A stretch of 64,000 bases of DNA from Micromonospora rosaria. GTDB taxonomy: Bacteria; Actinomycetota; Actinomycetes; Mycobacteriales; Micromonosporaceae. How positions within the stretch are numbered: the first letter of the stretch is position 1; each line of letters opens with the position of its first letter. The stretch lies in assembly GCF_001567585.1 (NCBI RefSeq), contig NZ_LRQV01000003.1, positions 1-64,000 of the forward strand. Direction: 5' to 3'. Of this stretch, positions 36,154-45,723 are shown one piece after another. Under the pieces are notes generated by a model. It saw only the letters and a list, made by a program, of their open reading frames with translations, did no database searches and had not been told where the DNA came from. The position numbers and the translations under genes were made by a program.

Positions 36154-36839
36154 GACGGCTCCACTGTGGGGTGTGGGCAGGCCTGCGCGAACCAGCGCGT
36201 GGCGTTGACCGGGTCGGAGATGGCGGTGCCGACGACGACCGCCCACGCGCCCTCGACGAATGCCGCCGATACCTGGGCACGGGTACGGTACCGCCCCTCG
36301 GCGATCACCGGCACCGGACAACGCCGGGCCAGGGTTCCGACCAGGGCGATGTCCGGCCCTTCCGGAACAGGGCCGCCGGTGTAGCCGGACAGGGTCGTCC
36401 CGACCAGGTCGGCTCCGGCGTCGACGGCGGCCAGGGCGGCGTCGAGACTGTCCACGTCGGCCATGAACAGGGCGCCGGCGGCGTGGGCGGCGGAGACGAG
36501 GTCGGCGAGTTTCTCCCCGCCGGGCCGGGGCCGGGCGGTGCCGTCGGCGGCGACGATCTGCGCGCCGGCCTGGGCCAGCGCGGTCACGTCCGCGACGGTC
36601 GGGGTGATGTAGACGTCGCTGCCGGGGGTGTCGCGCTTGATCAGACCGATGACCGGTACGCCGAGGCCGGCCATGCCGCGGACGTGGGCGATGCCCTGAC
36701 CGCGCAGGCCGGCGGCGCCGCCGAGGACGACCGCCGACGCCATCGCCATCATGTGCGCGGTGTCCACGAAGGGGCTGTCGCTGTCCTGGGCCTGGCACGA
36801 GACGACCAGCCGTCCCCGGATGGCATCGGCCACGTTCAT
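36150..36839 (-). CDS. nanE: N-acetylmannosamine-6-phosphate 2-epimerase
   Basis: 229 residues, full length for NanE: VVSCQAQDSDSPFVDT at the N-terminus, GQGIAHVRGMAG, PVIGLIKRDTPGSDVYITP, FMADVDSLDAALAA, LVGTTLSGYTGG and PVIAEGRYRTRAQV follow in the family's order. It interconverts ManNAc-6-P and GlcNAc-6-P. ATGA overlaps on both sides couple it to the kinase and the GntR gene. Its presence points to ManNAc, sialic acid or a similar amino sugar as substrate of this operon. Confidence 0.93.
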   Translation of the reverse strand: MNVADAIRGRLVVSCQAQDSDSPFVDTAHMMAMASAVVLGGAAGLRGQGIAHVRGMAGLGVPVIGLIKRDTPGSDVYITPTVADVTALAQAGAQIVAADGTARPRPGGEKLADLVSAAHAAGALFMADVDSLDAALAAVDAGADLVGTTLSGYTGGPVPEGPDIALVGTLARRCPVPVIAEGRYRTRAQVSAAFVEGAWAVVVGTAISDPVNATRWFAQACPHPTVEPS

Positions 36840-37810
36840 CTGTTCTCTACCTCTTCTGCGATGTCGACCCCTGCGGCGAGGTCGACGTGAACGGTGAGTG
36901 CGGCGAGGGGGGTCGGGGTGGTGCGGCCGTCGGACAGGGCCAGGGCGCCGGTGAGCGGGTCACCGGCGGCCGGTACCGGTCGGGCCTGCGGCAGTCCGGC
37001 GCGCAGCGCGGCGGTGAACGGGGGCAGCAGCAGGTCGGTGGCGGTGAACAGGCCGCCGGTGCCGGCGACGGGCACCTCGGCCCCGACCGGTCCGCTGCGC
37101 CGGACGGCGGCGGTCACCGACTCGGCGAGGAGCCGGCCGGCGCGGTCCCAGATCCGGCGGGCGCCGTCGTGGCCGGCGCGGGCCAGGTCGGCGACGGTGG
37201 TGGTGAGGCCGGCGACGTGTTCCGGGGTCGGTGGCTGGTCGCGCCAGCGGGCCGGGAGCGCCTCGACCGGGCCGAAGGCCGCGGTGACCGCGTCGAGCAG
37301 CGGGCCGGGCCGGCCGTGGTCGTGGTCCCGCAGGGCCAGCCGGATCGCGGCGCGGCCGATCCAGTGTCCGGAGCCGCGGTCGCCGAGGGCGGCGCCCCAG
37401 CCGTCGGCGCGGGCGACGGTGGCACCGAGGGCGAGGACGACGACGCCGGTGCCGGCGGCGACGACGGCGCCGGGGACGGGGCCGAGCGCGCCGAGGTACG
37501 CGGTGACGCTGTCGTCGGCGACCCGGAGCGTCCCGTGCCGGACGAGGTCGCGGAGTCCGGCCCGGATCCGGTCCACGGCCGGTGGTTGCCCGTTGAGGCC
37601 GGTCATCCCGACGCCGACGTGCACCGGGACGTCCGGGCGGGGTCCGAGGTCGGCCAGGGCGGCCCGGACCGCCTCGACGACCAGGGTGTCGGGGTCGGCG
37701 CCCCAGAAGCCGGCGGTGTCGGCGCGGCCGGTGCGGGGGCCGTGGGTGGCGAGGGCGCGGCAGCCGCCCTGGCCGAGGTCGACCCCGACCCGTACGGTGT
37801 CGGCGTCCAC
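36836..37810 (-). CDS. N-acetylglucosamine kinase-type sugar kinase (BadF/BcrA ATPase fold)
   Basis: 324 residues of the ASKHA fold: GVDLGQGGCRAL (phosphate 1), AAGTGVVVLA (phosphate 2), GDRGSGHWIGRAAIR which is typical of eukaryotic-type GlcNAc kinases, and AGTGGLFTATDLL (adenosine). It should phosphorylate the imported amino sugar at O6 and feed NanE. The GTG at 37810 overlaps the ABC gene stop by one base. The exact sugar (ManNAc, GlcNAc or MurNAc) is not decided by sequence. Confidence 0.85.
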   Translation of the reverse strand: MDADTVRVGVDLGQGGCRALATHGPRTGRADTAGFWGADPDTLVVEAVRAALADLGPRPDVPVHVGVGMTGLNGQPPAVDRIRAGLRDLVRHGTLRVADDSVTAYLGALGPVPGAVVAAGTGVVVLALGATVARADGWGAALGDRGSGHWIGRAAIRLALRDHDHGRPGPLLDAVTAAFGPVEALPARWRDQPPTPEHVAGLTTTVADLARAGHDGARRIWDRAGRLLAESVTAAVRRSGPVGAEVPVAGTGGLFTATDLLLPPFTAALRAGLPQARPVPAAGDPLTGALALSDGRTTPTPLAALTVHVDLAAGVDIAEEVENR

Positions 37811-38829
37811 TACCGCACCGCCGGGTCGAGGGTGGCGCCGCCGGTCAGGCTGGTCTCGGCGTAGTGGCAGGCGACCTCGCGGCCGGCGACCGTCCGCAGT
37901 TCCGGTTCGATCTCGGCGCAGCGGGGCTGGGCGAGCCGGCACCGGGTACGGAACCGGCAGCCGGACGGCGGGGAGGCGGGTGAGGGCACCTCGCCGGTGA
38001 GCACGATGCGCTCGCGGGGCGGTACCGCCCACGGCCGGGGCACCGGGGCCGCCGAGATCAGCGCCTGGGTGTAGGGGTGGGCGGGGTTGTCGTAGACGGC
38101 GGCGGCGGGTCCGGTCTCGACGATCCGGCCGAGGTACATCACGGCGAGGTCGTCGCTGATGTGCCGGACGACGGACAGGTCGTGGGCGATGAACAGGTAG
38201 CCCAGGCCGAGGTCCTCGCGCAGGTCGGCGAGGAGGTTCAGGGTCTGTGCCTGGACCGACACGTCCAGGGCGCTGACCGGTTCGTCGCAGACGACGATCC
38301 GCGGCGAGAGGGCCAGGGCGCGGGCGATGCCGACCCGCTGGCGTTGGCCGCCGGAGAGTTGGTGCGGGTAACGGTCGGCGAGTTCGGCGGCCAGGCCGAC
38401 GCGGGCGAGCAGGTCGGCGGTGCGGTCGGCCCACTCGTGGCGGGGTACCCGGTCGCGGTGCACCCGCCAGCCCTCGGTGACGATGAACGACACCTTCTTG
38501 CGCGGGTTCAGCGACGAGTACGGGTCCTGGTACACCATCTGGATCTCGGCGGTGAGCCGGCGGCGGGTCGCCGGGTCGGCGTGGTCGACGCGCCGGCCGT
38601 CGTACCAGATCTCGCCGCCGGCGGGGCGGCGCAGGCCGACGATGGTGCGGGCCAGGGTCGACTTGCCGCAGCCGGACTCGCCGACGAGGCCGAGGGTGCG
38701 GCCGGGGGTGACGGTGAGGCTGAGCCGGTCGACGGCGTGGATGTCCGGCCCCCGGTGGAAGGGGCCGCCGCCGGCGGGGTAGCTGACCCGTAGTTGCCTG
38801 ACCTCAAGCCGCGCCGTGGCTGTCGACAC
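37810..38829 (-). CDS. Dipeptide/oligopeptide-type ABC transporter ATPase (DppF-like)
   Basis: 339 residues. Walker A is GLVGESGCGKSTLAR, the ABC signature LSGGQRQRVGIARAL, Walker B IVVCDEPVSALD, with the switch His in FIAHDLSVV. The C-terminal oligopeptide/dipeptide region has two Cys-containing loops (CRFRTRCRLAQPRC). It pairs with the second ATPase (38804-39826), which it overlaps by 26 bases. Confidence 0.92.
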   Translation of the reverse strand: MSTATARLEVRQLRVSYPAGGGPFHRGPDIHAVDRLSLTVTPGRTLGLVGESGCGKSTLARTIVGLRRPAGGEIWYDGRRVDHADPATRRRLTAEIQMVYQDPYSSLNPRKKVSFIVTEGWRVHRDRVPRHEWADRTADLLARVGLAAELADRYPHQLSGGQRQRVGIARALALSPRIVVCDEPVSALDVSVQAQTLNLLADLREDLGLGYLFIAHDLSVVRHISDDLAVMYLGRIVETGPAAAVYDNPAHPYTQALISAAPVPRPWAVPPRERIVLTGEVPSPASPPSGCRFRTRCRLAQPRCAEIEPELRTVAGREVACHYAETSLTGGATLDPAVR

Positions 38830-39826
38830 CGGTCATCACCTCCTGCGCGTAGTGGCATGCCGCCTGGTGGCCGGCGGCGACGATCCGCAGGGTCGGCCGG
38901 TCGGTGCGGCAGTTCGGGCGGGCGACGGGGCAGCGGGGGTGGAACGGGCAGCCGGTCGGTGGGTGCAGTGGGGACGGCGGCATGCCCTCGATCGGGGTGA
39001 GCCGGGTGCCGGGCCGGTCCGGCGCGGGGATGGAGTTCATCAGTCCCCGGGTGTAGGGGTGGGCCGGGGCGTCGTAGACCTGCCGGAGCGGGCCGGACTC
39101 CACGACGGTGCCGGCGTACATGACGGCGACCCGGTCGGCGACGTCGGCGACGACGCCGAGGTCGTGGGTGATGAGGATCATCGCCATGCCGTCGGCCTCG
39201 CGCAGGTCCCGCAGCAGGTCCATGATCTGCGCCTGGACGGTCACGTCGAGCGCGGTGGTCGGTTCGTCGGCGATGAGCAGCCGGGGCTGGAGGGCGAGGG
39301 CCATGGCGATCACGACGCGTTGCCGCATTCCGCCGGAGAACTGGTGGGGGTAGTCGTGGGCGCGGCGGGCGGCGTGGGGGATGCCGACGCGGTCGAGACC
39401 GGCGACGGCCCGGCGCCACGCCTCGCGGCGCGGGAGGCGTTGCCGGACCCGGAACAGTTCGGCGATCTGCTGGCCGACCCGGACGACGGGGTTGAGGGCG
39501 GTCAGCGAGTCCTGGAAGACCATGGCGATCTCGGTGGCGGACAGTTCCCGGGTCCGGCGGACCGGTTTGGCGGAGATCTCCTCGCCGGCGTAGCGGATGG
39601 TGCCGCGTTCGACGTGGGCGCTGTGTCGGGGCAGCAGCGCCATGACGGTGCGGACGGTGACCGACTTGCCGGACCCGGACTCGCCGAGGATGGCCAGCGT
39701 CTCGCCCGCGTCGACGTGGAACGAGACGCCGTCGAGCGCCCGGTAGGTGCCGAGCGGGCCGTCGAAGGACACGACGAGGTCGTCGACGGCCAGCAGTGGC
39801 TGGCGGGTGGGCGGTGGTGCGACCAT
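38804..39826 (-). CDS. Dipeptide/oligopeptide-type ABC transporter ATPase (DppD-like)
   Basis: 340 residues. Walker A is [15 protein letters not shown], the signature [15 protein letters not shown], Walker [13 protein letters not shown], the switch His in LITHDLGVV, and the C-terminal domain has [14 protein letters not shown]. It forms a heterodimer with the DppF-like partner and energises uptake through the two permeases. Confidence 0.92.
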   Translation of the reverse strand: MVAPPPTRQPLLAVDDLVVSFDGPLGTYRALDGVSFHVDAGETLAILGESGSGKSVTVRTVMALLPRHSAHVERGTIRYAGEEISAKPVRRTRELSATEIAMVFQDSLTALNPVVRVGQQIAELFRVRQRLPRREAWRRAVAGLDRVGIPHAARRAHDYPHQFSGGMRQRVVIAMALALQPRLLIADEPTTALDVTVQAQIMDLLRDLREADGMAMILITHDLGVVADVADRVAVMYAGTVVESGPLRQVYDAPAHPYTRGLMNSIPAPDRPGTRLTPIEGMPPSPLHPPTGCPFHPRCPVARPNCRTDRPTLRIVAAGHQAACHYAQEVMTGVDSHGAA

Positions 39827-39863
39827 CGGGTCCTCCGGGTCCGGGTCGGGTGGGGCGGTGGTG

Positions 39864-39899
39864 GCGCCGGCCGGCGGGCGGTGCGGTGCCGGCCGGCGC
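39864..39899 (-). terminator. Intra-operon hairpin between binding protein and ATPase genes
   Basis: A 12-base perfect inverted repeat (39864-39875 with 39888-39899) with a 12-base loop sits in the 83-base gap after the binding-protein stop. Such hairpins often let the binding protein be made in excess over the ATPases. Confidence 0.6.
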
Positions 39900-39909
39900 G
39901 CGGTACGGC

Positions 39910-41424
39910 TCAGCTCAGCGAGACGCCGGCGAAGCTCGGCAGGTCGTTCGGGGTGGGGGTGAATCCGTTGACGCCCGTGCGGAGCACGACGTTGCCGCTG
40001 AGGTCGAGCGGGAAGATGCCGACCGCGTCGTCCCAGACGATCTTGCCGGCCTGGGCGTACAGGTCGGCCCGCTTGTCCTGGTCGAGTTCGGCGCGGGCGG
40101 CCAGCAGGATCTCGTCGAGCGCGGGGTTGGTGTAGCCGTTGCGCTTGGCGGTCGACAGGTAGAGCCGGGCGAGGGTGAAGTCGGCGTCACCGGTGATCGT
40201 GCTGCCGGTGGTCATCGTGCTGTTCCAGTCGAGCTTGAGCAGCTTGTCCAGCCAGGTGGCCCGTTCCAGTTCCTCGGGCTTGACCACGATGCCGACCTTG
40301 GCCCAGTCGCTGATCATCGCGTCGGCGAACGAGTTGCCGTTGGTGCAGCAGCCGGTGCTCCACATCATCGAGGTGGTGAACCCGTTCGGGTAGCCGGCCT
40401 CGGTGAGCAGTTGCTTGGCCTTGGCGGGGTCGTAGGGGTACGGGTTCTGGGCGGCCGCGCCGAAGATGGCCTCCGGCAGCGGGCCGGTGGCCGGGGTGCC
40501 GGCCTGGTCGAACAGGGAGCCGCTGATCGTGGCGAAGTCGACGGCGTGCCACATCGCCCGCCGGACCCGGGCGTCGGTGAACGGCTCACGGGAGCTGTTG
40601 AACCAGATGTAGTAGTTCGCGTAGGTGGGGAACGACTGGACGGTCAGGGCGTCGTTGCCGCGCAGGCCGGTCAGCTGGTCCGGCGGCAGTCCCCAGGTCA
40701 CGTCGATCTCGTTGTTGGTCAGGGCGGTGACCCGGCCGGAGACCTCGGGGATGTAGCGGTAGGAGATGGTGGCGAGCTTCGGCTGGTCGCCCCGGTAGGC
40801 GTCGTTGCGGACCAGTTCGACGCTCTGCCCGGCGGTGAACGAGGAGACCTTGAACGGCCCGGTGCCGTACGGGGCGTCGAAGAACGCGCTGTCGGTGATC
40901 TTGGCGGCCGGGGCGATCCAGAGCAGGGTGAGGTTGCTCAGCACGGTGCCGAGCGCGCTGCTGGTACGGATCGTCAGGGTGTGCTCGTCGGGGGTGCCGA
41001 TCTCCTCGACGGTGGCCCACAGGCCCGCCAGGGGCCCTTTGCCGTCGATCAGCGCCTGCAGGGACGCCTTGGCGTCGGCGCTGGTCAGCGGGGTGCCGTC
41101 GGCGAACGTGACGTCGTCGCGCAGCGCGAACTGCCAGGTCAGCGGGTCCGGGTTGGTCCAGCTCTCGGCGAGGTTCGGGGCGATCTCGCCGTTGTCGCGG
41201 ACCACGAGGGTTTCGAAGACCTCCTGGACGACGGTGAGGGTGGGCTGGTCGGCGGAGTTCGCCGCGAACGGGTTCAGCGACACCACCGGGGTGGGGTTCG
41301 CCACCCGGAGGGTGCCGGCGCCGTCGCCGGTGCCGGTGGTGCTGTCGGAGTCGAAGGAGCAGGCGGTCAGTCCGAGTACACCGACGAGGGCCAGCGCACC
41401 GAGGCGGGTGGTCAGAGATCTCAT
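39910..41424 (-). CDS. ABC transporter substrate-binding lipoprotein (SBP family 5)
   Basis: 504 residues. A type II signal peptide ends in the lipobox GLTAC, with the Cys near residue 22. The family 5 (peptide/nickel/opine) body follows: NPTPVVSLNPFAANSADQP, ESWTNPDPLTWQFALRDDV with FADGTPLTSADAK, and YDPAKAKQLLTEAGYPNG. Family 5 proteins carry peptides but also sugars, including sialic acid in the SatABCD system of Haemophilus ducreyi. The operon context favours an amino sugar or glycopeptide. Confidence 0.92.
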   Translation of the reverse strand: MRSLTTRLGALALVGVLGLTACSFDSDSTTGTGDGAGTLRVANPTPVVSLNPFAANSADQPTLTVVQEVFETLVVRDNGEIAPNLAESWTNPDPLTWQFALRDDVTFADGTPLTSADAKASLQALIDGKGPLAGLWATVEEIGTPDEHTLTIRTSSALGTVLSNLTLLWIAPAAKITDSAFFDAPYGTGPFKVSSFTAGQSVELVRNDAYRGDQPKLATISYRYIPEVSGRVTALTNNEIDVTWGLPPDQLTGLRGNDALTVQSFPTYANYYIWFNSSREPFTDARVRRAMWHAVDFATISGSLFDQAGTPATGPLPEAIFGAAAQNPYPYDPAKAKQLLTEAGYPNGFTTSMMWSTGCCTNGNSFADAMISDWAKVGIVVKPEELERATWLDKLLKLDWNSTMTTGSTITGDADFTLARLYLSTAKRNGYTNPALDEILLAARAELDQDKRADLYAQAGKIVWDDAVGIFPLDLSGNVVLRTGVNGFTPTPNDLPSFAGVSLS

Positions 41425-41445
41425 GTCATCCCATTTCACTGACGG

Positions 41446-42384
41446 TTACCGGGTGGAGAGGTTCGGGTCGGAGCGGTCCCGCAGCTCGTCGCCGAGGACG
41501 CCGACGCAGACGACGAACAGGGCCAGGACCAGCCCGGGGATGGTGGCGATCCACCAGGCGCTGGCCAGGTAGTCGCGGCCGTTGGCGATGGTGGTGCCCC
41601 AGCTCGGGGTGCCGGGCGGGATGCCGAGCGACAGGAAGCTCAACGACGCCTCGGCGACGATGACGAAGCCGAGCTGGACGGTGGCGATGACCATCAGCGG
41701 GCTGGCGACCGCCGGGAGGACGCAGTGCCGGACGATGTGCCAGGAGCCGGCGCCAAGGGTCCGTGCCGCGTTGGCGAAGTCCCGTGACTTCGTGGCCAGG
41801 GTCTGTGCCCGGGCGACCCGGGCGAAGATCGGCCAGGTGGTGATGGACAGGGTGAGGACGACGTTGGTGACGCTGGAGCCGAGGACGGCCGCGACGAAGA
41901 CGGCGAGCAGGATCGACGGGAAGGCGAGCTGGATGTCGGCAAGCCGCATCAGGACCGCGTCGACGACGCCGCCGAGGTAGCCGCAGAGGATGCCGATCGC
42001 GGCGCCCACGACGCCGGCGAGCAGCAGGGTGGCCGCGCCGACCAGGATCGAGACCCGGGCGCCCTGCATGATCTGGGGCAGCAGGTCACGGCCGACCTGG
42101 TCGGTGCCGAGCAGGGCCAGGCTGCCGTCGGCCAGCCGGCTGCCCGGGGGTCGCAGCCGGTCGGTGACGGAGGTGGCGATCGGGTCGTAGCGGGCGAGGA
42201 CCGGCCCGATCAGGCCGGCCACCACGTAGCCGGCGATCACCCCGAGCGGGATCCACAGGCGCAGCCGCCGTCGGCGGGGCCGGCGGGGGACGGCGGCGGG
42301 CCGGCCGTCGTCGCCCGTGGTGTCGGCCTCGACGGGTGGGCCCGGTGTGCCGAGCGCCACGGACGCGGTTACGGGGTCGGTCAC
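41446..42384 (-). CDS. ABC transporter permease (DppC-like)
   Basis: 312 residues with six membrane helices, a soluble N-terminal extension rich in Pro/Arg, and the inner-membrane coupling motif near LATKSRDFANAARTLGAG. It carries the DppC-type region GTDQVGRDLLPQIMQGAR. GTG start at 42384 behind GAGGAGG. Confidence 0.92.
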   Translation of the reverse strand: MTDPVTASVALGTPGPPVEADTTGDDGRPAAVPRRPRRRRLRLWIPLGVIAGYVVAGLIGPVLARYDPIATSVTDRLRPPGSRLADGSLALLGTDQVGRDLLPQIMQGARVSILVGAATLLLAGVVGAAIGILCGYLGGVVDAVLMRLADIQLAFPSILLAVFVAAVLGSSVTNVVLTLSITTWPIFARVARAQTLATKSRDFANAARTLGAGSWHIVRHCVLPAVASPLMVIATVQLGFVIVAEASLSFLSLGIPPGTPSWGTTIANGRDYLASAWWIATIPGLVLALFVVCVGVLGDELRDRSDPNLSTR

Positions 42385-42397
42385 GTCGCTCCCCTCC

Positions 42398-43321
42398 TCA
42401 GACGCTCTCGCGCACGCGCGGGTCCAGCCGGACGTACAGCAGGTCGACGACCAGGTTGATGACGATGAAGACGGCGGCGACGGTGATCACGCAGGCCTGC
42501 ACGACGGAGTAGTCGCGGGCGGCGATGGCGTCGGTCATCAGCCGGCCGATACCGGGCCAGGCGAAGACCGTCTCGACGATCACGGCGCCGCCGAGCAGGC
42601 TGCCGAACTCCAGTCCGGCGACGGTGACGACGGGGATCAGCATGTTGCGCATGGCGTGCCAGCCGACGACGCGGGTCTCGGACAGGCCCTTGGCGCGGGC
42701 GGTGACGACGTAGTCCTCGTGCAGCACGTCGAGCAGGCCGGAGCGGACCAGCCGCAGGACGACGCTGAGCAGCGGCAGGGCCAGGGTGACCGCGGGCATG
42801 ACCATCGCCGCCGGTGATCCCGCTCCGGAGCTGGGCAGCAGGTGCAGCCACCGGGAGAAGACCAGGATCAGCATGATGCCGACCCAGAACGAGGGCAGGG
42901 ACTGGGTCAGCATCGACAGCACGGACACGACCCGGTCGACGATGCCGTTCGGGCGGGTCGCGGCCAGCGCCCCGAGGGCGAACCCGAGGACGATCGCGAT
43001 GGTGAACGCGGTCGCCGCCAGCGCGGCGGTCGCGGTCAAATGGGTGAGGACCAGGCTCGTGGCGGCGTCGTTGAGCCGGAAGGAGTCGCCGAAGTCGAAG
43101 GTCGCGGCCCGTTGCAGGAAGCGGACGTACTGCACCACCGGAGCGGCGTCCAGCCCGTACTCGCGGCGCAGCGCCTCGACCGCCGCCGGGTCGGCGTCCG
43201 GTCCGAGCTGGTTGACCGCCGGGTCGCCGTCGACCTGCCGCATCGCGAAGAAGACCACCGTCGCCGCGCCGAACAGGACCAGCGCCGAGATCGCGAGGCG
43301 GCGGAGCGCGTACCGCAGCAT
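42398..43321 (-). CDS. ABC transporter permease (DppB-like)
   Basis: 307 residues with six membrane helices and the DppB start RYALRRLAISALVLFGAATV. The coupling loop is DYVVTARAKGLSETRVVGWH, followed by a conserved AWPGIGRLMTDAI stretch. It forms the channel with the DppC-like subunit 13 bases downstream. Confidence 0.92.
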   Translation of the reverse strand: MLRYALRRLAISALVLFGAATVVFFAMRQVDGDPAVNQLGPDADPAAVEALRREYGLDAAPVVQYVRFLQRAATFDFGDSFRLNDAATSLVLTHLTATAALAATAFTIAIVLGFALGALAATRPNGIVDRVVSVLSMLTQSLPSFWVGIMLILVFSRWLHLLPSSGAGSPAAMVMPAVTLALPLLSVVLRLVRSGLLDVLHEDYVVTARAKGLSETRVVGWHAMRNMLIPVVTVAGLEFGSLLGGAVIVETVFAWPGIGRLMTDAIAARDYSVVQACVITVAAVFIVINLVVDLLYVRLDPRVRESV

Positions 43322-43331
43322 CGCCGGTGCC

Positions 43332-44324
43332 TCAGCGTCCGGGCGGCGCGGTCGCCGCGTCGGCGTGCAGGGCCGCCTCGATGTCCTCGACGACGGCGAC
43401 CGCGGCCCGGCCCTCCGCGCCGCTGACCGGGGTCGGCCCGCCGGTCAGGGCCGCGTCGACGAACGCTTCGAGTTCGGTACGCAGGTTGTAGGCGCCGCCA
43501 CCCTCGCGGCTGGGCCAGAAGTACGTGTCCATAAAGCTGGCCGCGCCGTCGCGGCGGGCGTACAGGAGGTCGTTGTGCGAGAGGTCCATCTCCAGGACGC
43601 CGTGCTCGCCGACGATCCGCAGCCCGGCGTCGGCCCGCGACGGCCGGGAGTGCGGCAGCGTCCAGTTGTTCTCCATCGTGCCGACCGCGCCGCCGTCGAG
43701 GCGGATGGTCGCGTGCACGACGTCGTAACTGGGTGAGAGCACCTTGCGGCCGACGGCGCCGGTGACCTCGACGTCCCGGCCGGTCACGAACCGGACCAGG
43801 TCGGCGTCGTGGATGCCGAGGAACCAGGCCACCGAGGTGCGGTCCCAGATGCCCACGCCGACCGCCTGCGAGGTGCAGCGCCAGACCTTGACGTGCCAGA
43901 TGTCGCCGAGGTCGCCGGAGCGGACGACCTCCCGGAGCCGGCGCACACGCGGGTCGAACCGCAGCACGTGGCCGATCATCAGCGCGTCCGGGTCGGGACA
44001 CCCGGCGATGATCCGGTCGCAGCTGGCCGTGGAGAGCGCCATCGGCTTCTCCAGCAGCACCCGCTTGCCGGCGGCGAGCGCGGCAAGGGTCGCCTCCTCG
44101 TGCAGGTGGTCGGGGGTGCAGATGCTGACCGCGTCGACGTCGTCGAGCAGGTCGCCGATCTCCGCGACGGCGCGTACCCCGAGGTTCTGCTCGGCCCAGT
44201 CGCGGTGGTGCGGTGCGACGTCGGCGACGGCGACCAGCTCTGCCTGCCGCACGTCGCGCAGCGCGCGGGCGTGCAGTTGTCCCTGGACCCCGATACCGAC
44301 GACACCAATCCTGAGGCGGTCCAC
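43332..44324 (-). CDS. Gfo/Idh/MocA-family dehydrogenase
   Basis: 330 residues. The NAD(P) fold is IGVVGIGVQGQLHARAL at the N-terminus, the family motif VLLEKPMALS has the catalytic Lys, and a lid follows with GIHDADLVRFVTG. It oxidises a sugar, inositol or related hydroxyl. First gene of the amino-sugar operon; the GTG at 44324 has a GGAGG site. Its substrate may be the imported sugar or a linked one. Confidence 0.9.
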   Translation of the reverse strand: MDRLRIGVVGIGVQGQLHARALRDVRQAELVAVADVAPHHRDWAEQNLGVRAVAEIGDLLDDVDAVSICTPDHLHEEATLAALAAGKRVLLEKPMALSTASCDRIIAGCPDPDALMIGHVLRFDPRVRRLREVVRSGDLGDIWHVKVWRCTSQAVGVGIWDRTSVAWFLGIHDADLVRFVTGRDVEVTGAVGRKVLSPSYDVVHATIRLDGGAVGTMENNWTLPHSRPSRADAGLRIVGEHGVLEMDLSHNDLLYARRDGAASFMDTYFWPSREGGGAYNLRTELEAFVDAALTGGPTPVSGAEGRAAVAVVEDIEAALHADAATAPPGR

Positions 44325-44357
44325 GCCAGGCCTCCAACTGTTGCAGACTAGAAGAGT

Positions 44358-44375
44358 GCTAGGTGTGTACCTAGC
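44358..44375. promoter_or_regulatory. GntR/HutC-type operator before the amino-sugar operon
   Basis: A perfect inverted repeat, gctaggt-gtgt-acctagc, 34 bases before the first gene. The core GGTGTGTACC fits the GT-N2-4-AC type of HutC-subfamily operators. It probably binds the operon's own GntR regulator. Confidence 0.55.
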
Positions 44376-44843
44376 TGCCGATAGTTCTACACCCAGCCGG
44401 AACGTGAAGCAAGAGTCAGATCACCACCGACTCGTCGTTGACCTGCGGATTCGCGGCGTCCGGTCCGGGGCTACGGGGAGCCGGCCCGTCCCCCTTGCCC
44501 ATGACATCGATGTGCCGGACCGTTCTCCCCCGCGCTCCACGGCATGACCGGGGACCGCTCCTTCCGGGACCGGGGTCGCTCACCGCACCCGTCAGCACCG
44601 TCCGCGTCGACCTACGCGGCCGCGGAGTCTCCTCGCGCGGCGCTGTGCGACCGGCTACCCGCATGCGCCCATTTATGCCTGAGGAGGGCGCTGCTCGCCG
44701 GCGGGCTCGCGATCGCCGTCACGTGCCGGCACCCGGCGTTGGAGCGACGCACCTGATCGTGGTCCAGGCCGACCTTGGCCCTGGCGGACGCCGACGTCGC
44801 AGCGCCAGCCTGGTCGGCGCGGGATGGTGTGGGCGGGTCGAGC
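44376..44843. other. Intergenic region
   Basis: No gene can be supported. The operon promoter for the leftward amino-sugar genes should overlap its left edge. Open frames here have weak composition and no recognisable motifs. Confidence 0.4.
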
Positions 44844-45569
44844 TCACGCGACGTAGAGCACGTGCCACAGCACCGCGCTCAGCGCGCCGCATGAGACGGC
44901 CGCGATGAGCAGCATCGGCCACGCACGCCACAGCCGGCGCGTCGTGGCGAGCCAGGCCAGGACGACGATCGGAAGCCCGATCTTGACGACCTGTCCGGCC
45001 AGCACACCCCGGACGAACTGCGCGTGGTGCGGGTCGGTCACGGCCAGCAGTTGCCAGGGCGGTGCCAGCACCAGGGCCTGCCAGCCCTCACCGGAGAGCA
45101 GCCCGCACAGCCCTCCGGCAGCCCCCGCCGCGAGTGAGGTTGTGCCGACCCGCACGACATGACCGAGCATCCCGAGGATCGGGCCCGCCACGACGGCTCC
45201 GGCCAGCCACGCGGCCGTCATGACGGCAACCGACCGCAGCCCCAGCAGATCGGCCGACGTGCCGTCCTCCAGATAGCCCCCGCTCCACCGGCGACTCACC
45301 ACCAGGACGAGCAGGTAGTAGAGCAGCGTCGCCAGCACCAGCAGCCTGGTGGCCTCGATTGCCGCTCGTCTCGCCGTGGCGGCTGACCGGCCGACGAGGA
45401 CGGCAGCCAGCCCCCACGCGAAGCCGCTGCTGACGACGGCGATCAGCACCTGCCCCGCAGCGCCTGCGACGAAGTCGGCCGCGAACGCGAGCAGTCCCAG
45501 CGTGGCCCCGGCGGTCGCGACCACCGCCGTACGGCCGTCACGAGCCGCCTCGACGACAGAGTTGGCCAC
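44844..45569 (-). CDS. Multi-pass membrane protein of unknown function
   Basis: 241 residues with six to seven hydrophobic segments (for example LGLLAFAADFVAGAAGQVLIA, AWLAGAVVAGPILGMLGHVV, LIAAVSCGALSAVLWHVLYV) and short loops. I do not recognise the family. GTG at 45569 behind a strong GGAGGAGG site. Stand-alone; the neighbour is divergent. Confidence 0.65.
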   Translation of the reverse strand: MANSVVEAARDGRTAVVATAGATLGLLAFAADFVAGAAGQVLIAVVSSGFAWGLAAVLVGRSAATARRAAIEATRLLVLATLLYYLLVLVVSRRWSGGYLEDGTSADLLGLRSVAVMTAAWLAGAVVAGPILGMLGHVVRVGTTSLAAGAAGGLCGLLSGEGWQALVLAPPWQLLAVTDPHHAQFVRGVLAGQVVKIGLPIVVLAWLATTRRLWRAWPMLLIAAVSCGALSAVLWHVLYVA

Positions 45570-45723
45570 GCCCGCCTCCTCCAGAAGAGGCGCTGACCAT
45601 ACCAAGGTGACGTCCTGCCACAGATTCGTTGCGACACCGGGGAGGGGCCAGAGACCGCCGGTGGCCGGGACGCGCCATAGTTGCAGTCGTGCACGCGGCC
45701 GACCGTGCCGCGAGAATCGCCCG

